NCBI GenBank assembly: GCA_020746995.1
Contig: JAGPXD010000001.1
Span: 1 to 64,000, forward strand
Length of the DNA: 64,000 nt
Reading direction: 5' to 3'
Source: Plectosphaerella cucumerina
Taxonomy: Eukaryota; Ascomycota; Sordariomycetes; Glomerellales; Plectosphaerellaceae
Positions 57,000 through 64,000 of the stretch are shown here, piece by piece. A program made the position numbers and the translations under genes. Position 1 is the stretch's first letter; each line of letters opens with the position of its first letter. The notes under the pieces are model-generated. The model was not told where the DNA came from, searched no databases, and saw only the letters and a program-made list of their open reading frames with translations.

Positions 57000-58560
57000 C
57001 GGGCTTGTCCATGTTGTGTCGGGAGTTGTTAACTTCAAAGACCGTCTGGGCAACAGGGTGAACTTGGCTGGCCCACCCTGTCGCCCGACTTCAACCTGTC
57101 ACTCAGGTTCCTGTCACTCGACGACCGCTCAGCATTAAAGTCGATGCCGCCAACGCCCCCGTCAACGGCGGTGATATCTTGTAGCAGCTCATCCATACCG
57201 TCCAACCCCTCTCAGGCGATTTCAAGATCCAGGCCGATAAAACTGACGATTACTCGGACTCGGACTCGGACGTCGACATGGATGCTGAGCCTATTGCTTC
57301 TGAACGAGGTTTGGATTGGTCTGTTGGGCAGATGGAGCTGAAATAATCTGGTTGTTGGCGACGGTAGTACTCAGAGGAGCACGTGTGGCAGTCTGGGTGT
57401 TGTTGAGTTTAAAGACTGCCTGGGTAATGGGGCGAAATTGGGCGACTGGCTGGAATTGGGCGACCGGCTGGACTTGGGCGACTGGCTGCTTCTGGACGAT
57501 GGTGGCGGTGGTCTCCTGAGCAGCGAAGCAGAAATCACCTGGTTGTTTCCGACAGTGGTGCTCAGGGGAGCACTTGGCAGGCTGTGTGCTATTGAGTCCA
57601 AAAGACTGCCCGGGCAACAGGGCGAACTCGGCTGACTTGCTGCTTCAGTGCGATGTTGGCGAGGTGAACTGCTAGGTAGACAGAGCGGAAGCGACCTGGT
57701 TGTTGGCCGAAGTGGTGCTCAGAGGAGCACGCGAGGCAGGCTGTGTATTGTTGAGAAAGATGGCCGATAGGCTGGGCAGACGAGGCAGCCGGAGTAGGAA
57801 GGACCTGGTTGTTGGCCGAAGTGTTGCTGAGAGCCAGGTTGGTATTATTCAGGAAGTTTGCGGAGGCTTGGTCCCTGTGTAGAGGTACGCCTGGACGCAC
57901 GCATAACAGTCGTAGCTATACAGCCTGAAGTCAGCACAGGCAGGAGCGAGCAGTTGGGTGAGTACAAACCAGCAGGGGTCCTCGGCGAGTTAGAACGGAG
58001 TGCCGCTCGGCGTTCGTATCCGGGAGGTGGACGCGGGCGCCGAGGCCCCTTCCGAAGGCAACCAGCTTTCACCTTCTCTGATATGTTCTGGATGTCAGGG
58101 AATATAGTGAGGATATTCTCCAGAAGACTGATAGGATCGGTGTCCATGTCCATGTTCAAGACCGAGCCTGAGCCCGAACTGTCGTCGACATTACCGTAGA
58201 CTGGGTGCTGTGGCTCCTGGCAGTTGCAGCTGGCCTTCTCCTCCTCCTCCATTGTCATGCTCTAGATGTCAGGGAAGAGAGTGAAGACGCGCTCCAGAAG
58301 GCTGATTGGCTCAGTGTCCATGCCTATGTCCGAATCCGAATTGTTGTTGTTACCGCTCTGCGCCTTGTAAGTGCCCGCGAGGTTTGGGAGATCAGGCTCG
58401 AGTCATCGTCGACATTGCCGTTCTGGGTCGTGAAGGTGCCTGAGAGGGTTGGGATCCGAGCCCGAGTCATCTCTGTTGATGCCGCTCTGCGCCTTGAAAT
58501 CATCATATCCAGCGTCGCCCGCGTGAAAGCCAATATCGGCTTGCGGCGTGGCAAAAAATC
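57000..58560 (-). pseudogene. Decayed repeat-rich minus-strand coding region
   Basis: Between about 57,340 and 57,860 a unit of roughly 100 bp occurs four times in degenerate form; a fifth trace lies near 57,015-57,070. On the minus strand units read like LNNTQTATRAPLSTTVANNQ in shifting frames. A separate duplicated module encodes DMDTDPISLLENILTIFPDI (near 58,090-58,160) and MDTEPISLLERVFTLFPDI (near 58,262-58,320), the second followed by TAG where the first has CAG. Frames break often, so this is a degraded gene. The protein family is unknown. Confidence 0.45.
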
Positions 58561-58599
58561 TTCGCCCGCTGGAGTGGGTGTCGATTTCCCGCCACCCTC

Positions 58600-61190
58600 A
58601 TTTCTGAGTGCTGGGGTGTTCTCCCATCAATTGCGGTTGTCGTTGGTACTGGGGGCGGGGGGGGAGCGCAGCTGCAAACGGATTGATGATTGAGGGAATC
58701 GGGGGATGGAAGACGTGATTCTTGTTTTAGGCTCCATGGCGAATCTGTAAAACGGGACCATGGGGGCGGCGGCGAACACCATCTGACTGGGCTCATCTTC
58801 GGCAGTCGGAAAGTTCGCGCCCATCCACTTCATGGTGTCGGAGTCGTACGCAACCATCGTGTCAATGTAGGAGCCCTCACGCTCGACCTCGCTCTCCCTC
58901 ACCTTCAACCTGATGGGCCTCGTGACGACGCCGCTGAATGACGACGACCTTCGCGGAGTCGAACACGTGCAGCGTGGGCATGTTGGTCCTCAGACCACTT
59001 CGACACCATGGACGAGACATCTGCGTTGAACAGTCGAAACGTCGGCCCCATGCATCTCCCAGCCCATCTGTTCTTCCCCTTGACACCGGCGGCCACTTGA
59101 CGTAGTATCTCGGCTGCGATCGTCGAGGTCCGGTTCGCCACGATCCTGATGCAGACATTCGCGCAGTATGTCCCGATCTTGCCCGCACCCTTCGACTGCG
59201 GCGTGTAGTAGGGGTTGAGGACCCCCTGTAGGAGCTCTTGGTCGCCATCAACTCGTTCATGTAGTCCTTCTGGCTACAGTATTTCCGGCATCGATGACGC
59301 CCTAGCCTTTCTCAAAGTGTCATTCGTGACGATGTCTGAGATTGGTCCCGCGACGGCCTTTTCCTGTACTACAGCCAATGCTTCTCCCCTGGGTCTGCGA
59401 TGGACATCTTTGTAGGCTCCTTCCTCGCCGTGGTAGTGATGGCAGGGTGCGATGGATTCGTAGTGGATGCCATGCCTCTCCGGCTAGTCTGTTGGGCTCG
59501 TTCGCGAATTCACGAATTCACCTTCAAAATGATGCCCCAGGATGGTAACGTTGGCTCCTTCTTGATGTACTTGTGGTGTGATCGGAAAGCTTAAGGAAGG
59601 TGTCTTCCGCTCGGCAAGCGAGGGCCCATGTGAAGCACGTGGCGTCATCTCATGAAGAGGAACCAGCGTCTGCCGTCGTTTCTTTCGATGGGGTATCTCC
59701 TCCTGACGTTGACATGCATCAGTCCTCCCGTCAGATGATGGCGTCGCCTTGAACGTTTGCGAGGTGTGTGAGTGATTGCTCGGGAAGTTTCGCAGATGGG
59801 GTATTGCTCCGCAAGCTTTGACTGGATCTGTCTCTTCGTCAGGGGAGTCCTGGGAGATGTCCAGGAGCGGAGGTTAATCATGTTTTGGAGGCCGAGGTGG
59901 CCCAGACGGCGGTGTTACTCCCAGACGGGATGGTTGACGAAATGGTCCAGGGGGCGGGATCTGCTTCGGTGTTGGCAACGCGAAGGTGGTAGGGACCGTT
60001 GTCAAGAACAGACTCCCCACAATACGTTGACTTCGGAGTAACATTCTCCGCGGAGACCAGCTTTCTTAGCAGTGTAGCAAAGAGATTCAATGTTGTACTC
60101 GACGTCAGGGGAGAAGACCGTACCGGTGGTGGTCATTGGAGTGACGGTTCCATCAGGTGCCACAAGGGTTGATTTTGGTCGCAAAGCCTCCTCATTCCAC
60201 CAAAAGGCCTGATCCGCATTCGGCGGGGGAGACGTGAAGATTGAGTGGTTTGAACGTGGAGAGCCACCGTTTTGAATTGAAGATGCAAAGTCCGCCTGGA
60301 GTTCAGCAAGGTGGTGTGGGTATTGTCGGTGTCTTGTCGCCCTCGTTCCAGTGCGCAGACCGTGTTCATCCTGCTTTCGCGAAGCTCTCCAGGGTATTCT
60401 TATCCAGAGCCAATTCCTCATGTTCCTTCTCTCCATTTCTAGACCAGCAGTGCGTCAGTTGATCCTAAGATTTGTCAGTGACTGCTGACTGGAGGAGAGG
60501 GGGGAGGGAGAAGATACTTGTACAGTTATCGGAGTCGTTCGTGGCGGCCCGGAACGCATCGGGGGTTGAGAGAGCTGCGAAAATACCCTTGGCGCGGTCT
60601 TGAACGAAGTCGCTGTCCTTTTCCTTGTCGCCAGGGGAGTTTATAGGCTGTTGATTGCCCTTGGTGGGTTATTTCCATCCTTGCCGTTTTCCCGTTGCTC
60701 GCGAAGGCGCTTGGGCATCTTGTCGGGACCTGCTTCCCAGCAGTCATTCTTGATGTCACCCTTCTTTCCACAGTGATCGCAGGGCCTGTCGGTCTTTTCT
60801 GGGCGCAGAAAAAGTTACTATTGTAATTGCCGTTGTTCTGGTTGGAGGTCCTCGCATGTTTGAGGGTTTGTCTCCTCCTGAAGAAGTTGGGCAAACAAGA
60901 AATGGATGTCGGGCTCGGAGCCGATGGTCTGGGAGCGATGGGACTGCAAGAGACGTTTGGATTTGTCGCAAGTGGGAGGGACCAGCAAGGATGCGAGCGC
61001 TCATCTCCGAGTCGGCAGGCCGTGCCTGTGTAGGAAAGGTCGGCCTTGATCTGTCGATGCTGGTTGGGGTCATCTGCTATCGAGAAGTGGTCGGTCAGCC
61101 TGAGGCGGTTGGCCCTGTCCAGGATTTGGGATCGGGCGAATTGAACATCCGAGACGCCATAGGTGGCGCTGTGGTGTTTTCCCATCTGTT
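58600..61190 (-). mobile_element. Ty1/copia-type retrotransposon remnant
   Basis: Reading on the minus strand, a gag-like end with a zinc-knuckle CDHCGKKGDIKNDCW (about 60,730-60,775; His replaced by Asp) is followed by a protease/spacer region (60002-60436), a GAG-pre-integrase motif HRRLGHLGLQNM near 59,890 preceded by an in-frame TAA, and an integrase-like start YPICETSRAITHTPRKR...GGLMHVNV near 59,680-59,810. More integrase-like sequence follows to about 58,630. Frames change repeatedly and no intact RT was found. The order fits Ty1/copia, where integrase precedes RT. LTRs were not identified. Confidence 0.6.
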
Positions 61191-62814
61191 GGGGGGTCCA
61201 GAAGTGTCGGATCCCATGGTGAATGGGTTCGGAAACGGAGATGGAGATGGAGACGGAGACGGAGAGGAGTTGCTTCGCAGGTCGTACGCGCTTCTTCTGA
61301 TTCTCTCAAGTCTTTTTGGCCATCTGCCATCGGAGGAAGCTGTGTGGGCCATTAAAGGTGTAGGCAGATGGGTTGGGGAGTGGTGCCGCTCCTTGTATCT
61401 CTGAGGTCGGGGTGGAGGTGGAGGTGGAGGTGTGATTGTTGTCCTCGGTTGTGCGGCTCGTGGAGGTCCGTACCGTGGTACCCGAGGTTCCATCACAGTG
61501 TTGGCCCGGAAGATTGGAGGATTCCGGCAAGGTGGAATTAAGTGGGGTTGGTGATGATGAGTACGGGAAGGTCCCTGCACCAGTATGTCAAAGTGAGTGC
61601 GGTCTTCCTCGCGTGGTTCCTTGGCTTCTCATCATCGTTGATAAGGGTTCCGACGCCAAGATCCCGGATGCTTCTTCCGAAAGTCCTTCGCCAGGCGAAT
61701 AACTTATCCTTGCCCTCAAGTCTGTGAGCCTTGAGGTCAGCGATGACCTCAGAAAGGACTTCTTGGTCCGCTACCCTGCTATAGGTAGGGATGGGTGCTC
61801 AAAATCAAACTAAGGAAAAAACCACGGTCACACAGTGGAAACCCCGGGCCTCTAGCCTAATAGGAATAATCCGATGAAGATTCAAGTCTATCCTCCCAGC
61901 CGTGGGAGAAATGGGCTTACTAATGGATCTCCAACATGGTCTACCTGCAGATCTATGAAGGCCGCCTATCCGTTACAGATACAACAAAGGAGATTTACGC
62001 GGAGTCTTCCAACCAACAGTAATGCCACTGCAATACGCGCCGGTTGGGAGGAGTCGGACAGAGGGCGGAGTTGCCCAACGGTGGTGATTCGGCCCTCAAG
62101 ACAGGATGCTGCCAAAATCCTTCCGTCGCTGCACGTATCGCCCGATGCGACCCAGTGGAAGCAGTCGGTTAGCGGGCGACACAAATAAAGGGCAGGGATG
62201 CAGACCTGTACCTACCGCAATGCTCGCCCAGGCCTTGGCAACTTGAAATCATGGATGTATTCGTCGATATTTAGACCTGGTCTCGAGCCTGCCTTCCATG
62301 GACTTCAAATCCCCCCCCCGTGTGAGACAAACATTATCGGGGATGGGGAGCCTCGAGGTCAGGATCGACATCCGGCGCACCGGCTGGATGTCCTTAAGGG
62401 CATCCTTAGGCACGCGATCCAATGTGCCGTTGCCAGAAACCCGGCGTCATGCTGATGCATCAAAAAAAGAAAAAGCAGAATAGTACATCGACCTTGCACT
62501 CGCTGTCCCTCCGACACGCCGCCCCAGCCTGAGATGGCATTCGTGCAGCCAATCAAAAACACACATCGGATAACCGCCCGCTATCGTTTCACTGTAAGGC
62601 AGGTCGTGTCCCGTCAACTTGAACAATCCACATCGCGCCCTTGCCCCACTGCCCAGTACTACATACCCAAGTGAACTCGCCAACTTGAATTTCAACACAA
62701 CACTGCGAATGGCTCATCCTCCTCCACACAAGTCCACAACCTGGTCTTGTCCTCTTAGGCATCAAAAACGTTCCTTTCTCACTCTAACTCACTCCAGTCC
62801 GAATATAGAGTCTT
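61191..62814. other. Sequence beyond the copia remnant without a supportable gene
   Basis: It contains a short GGAGAC/GAGATG tract (61,238-61,265) and a GGTGGAGGTGGAGG run (61,410-61,430), both simple repeats. ORFs on both strands have no recognisable domain. The copia element's 5' LTR could lie here but I found no matching pair. Confidence 0.4.
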
Positions 62815-63600
62815 CGCCATTCGCAATCCATGGCCAACACAACTAGCCTGGCGGGATCTTCCAATTGAGCCTCGGGCCCAGCTCGCCCAACGCGCTCCAG
62901 TCCAGGAGGGATGGGTTCAGCTCGCCGCTCCCATCGATTCCGAGACCATAAAGAAAGAAAGTGATCCCAGGTCAATGGATATACAATCCAAAGCTGGAGA
63001 TCCTCAGTTACATCAACATGGACCACATCAGATAGGTGGTTTGCGGTTCGCAATGGTCGTCGAAGCAGACGACATCACCAGCCTCGCGGCAGCTCTTCCT
63101 GAGAAGCCTCAAGCCTAGCCCGCCCAACGCTCCGATCCAGGAGGGATGGGCCAAGCCCGCCGCTGCCATCTATGATTTCGAGACCACAAAGCAGGAGCGT
63201 CATATGGGTTGTCTGTGGTTTGCAATGGCCGAAGCGGACGACATCACCAGCCTCGCGGCAGCTCTTCCCGATGAGGCCCAGGCCAGCCCATCCAATGCGC
63301 TCTCGTCCAGGAGGGATGGGTCAAGCCCGCCGCTGCCATTTGCGATTCCAAGACCACAAGGCAAGCTGCGCCAGATGAGTTGTCTGTGGTTTGCAATGGC
63401 AGAATCGTATGACACCACCAGCTCTTCCCGACGAGCCCCAGGTCGGCCCACCCAACGCGCTCTCGACGACAGTCTCGTCCAGTAGGGATGGGTCAAGCCC
63501 GCCCAACGCGCTCCGATCCAGGAGGGTGGGTTTAGCCCGCCGCTATCATCTACGATTCCTAGACCACAAGGAAAGACGCGCTATATGGGTGGTCTCTTGA
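62815..63600 (+). repeat. Tandem repeat of about four units of 170-200 bp
   Basis: Units share the words GGTTTGCAATGGCCGAAG, GACATCACCAGCCTCGCGGC, CCCAACGCGCTC, AGGAGGGATGGGTCAAG and GATTCCAAGACCACAAG. Units start near 62,840 (most diverged), 63,040, 63,212 and 63,388. The last unit has an internal duplication of the CCCAACGCGCTC part. The plus-strand ORF 63036-63485 crosses the units but is probably a by-product. Confidence 0.75.
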
Positions 63601-64000
63601 GAGGCAGCTAAGCGAGGCTCAATGCGGATGGACTTGGGGTACTTGAATAGACCCGAAGAAATGACAATGGAATCATCCTCGAGAACAATGGGACATTCGA
63701 GCGCGGGCATGACCTGGAATGTGTGCGCTGCAGGCCGGTTGGATTATTGCTCGCCAACCCCACAGGTGCCCGGGGCGAATGGCTTCGACGCAGAAAATTC
63801 CGGCGCCGACATCCCCCAGAAGTAGACTGGATGTTCGTCGGGTCTGACGTCGCAAACGCACTTCAGCGGGGTTCGGTACCCATTGCCATGGCACATCTTG
63901 AAGCAGGCGGACGAACAGTCGCGGCGGCGGTGAGAGTGGGTGGCTGAGCTCGGGCTTCGTGGACCGCAATGCTCATTCCCGGTATTCAATATAGGCAAGC
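63601..64000. other. Right edge without a supportable gene
   Basis: Overlapping ORFs on both strands (minus 63673-63969; plus 63723-63947) show no domain. A gene continuing past the window edge cannot be excluded. Confidence 0.35.

Noticed and set aside
57010..57030. A seventh introner copy (GTGTCGGGAGTTGTTAAC)
   Set aside because: Only about 14 bp match, with no second arm, donor or acceptor; it belongs to the local repeat region.
1..64000. CRISPR array, tRNA or rRNA genes
   Set aside because: No regularly spaced short repeats with unique spacers, no cloverleaf and no rRNA-like sequence were recognised by eye.

Overview
The window looks like a piece of a filamentous ascomycete genome (Pezizomycotina; a Hypocreales-like Sordariomycete is my guess, not shown). 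The reasons are 50-70 nt GT-AG introns with CTAAC-type branch sites, a Zn2Cys6 regulator with a fungal-specific domain, CCCTAA (TTAGGG) telomere-like motifs, and AT-rich blocks whose repeat copies differ almost only by C>T/G>A changes, the mark of repeat-induced point mutation (RIP). No tRNA, rRNA or CRISPR array was seen.

Layout. 1-3,850: a LINE with a C-terminal zinc finger and restriction-like endonuclease, followed by three 5'-truncated copies head to tail, each joined through short CCCTAA-type tracts, as in telomere-targeted LINE arrays. 3,851-6,340 and 9,991-12,095: RIP-degraded repeats, the second holding an element with ~135-bp inverted repeats. Between them lies a secreted Cys-rich protein gene. 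12,552-28,416: six metabolic and regulatory genes: glutaminase-STAS, Zn2Cys6 activator, hydantoinase/oxoprolinase-DUF917 fusion, NCS1 permease, YtcJ-like amidohydrolase and Gfo/Idh/MocA oxidoreductase. Together they look like a cluster for uptake and breakdown of a cyclic amide or ureide nitrogen source. 29,448-30,250: a secreted HNH (DUF1524-like) nuclease. 30,587-43,054: two minus-strand genes (an orphan Zn-binding protein and a UPF1-like SF1 helicase), each broken by a single in-frame TAG, the helicase also by other lesions, with a further decayed stretch between them. 43,342-55,479: a large Ty3/gypsy retrotransposon with an unusual third ORF of 1,360 codons. 57,000-61,190: a decayed repeat-rich ORF and a Ty1/copia remnant. 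62,815-63,600: a ~180-bp tandem repeat.

The most interesting signal is a family of six related ~130-190 nt sequences with inverted repeats. Five are exact spliceosomal introns in three genes of the metabolic cluster (two in glutaminase, two in permease, one in the oxidoreductase) and the sixth lies just downstream of the nuclease gene. They look like introner elements, mobile sequences that create introns. The second is a set of five tandem hairpins just upstream of the orphan Zn-protein gene. Their stems covary, and a mismatch on the plus strand becomes a G-U pair in the minus-strand transcript. The third is the accessory ORF of the Ty3 element.
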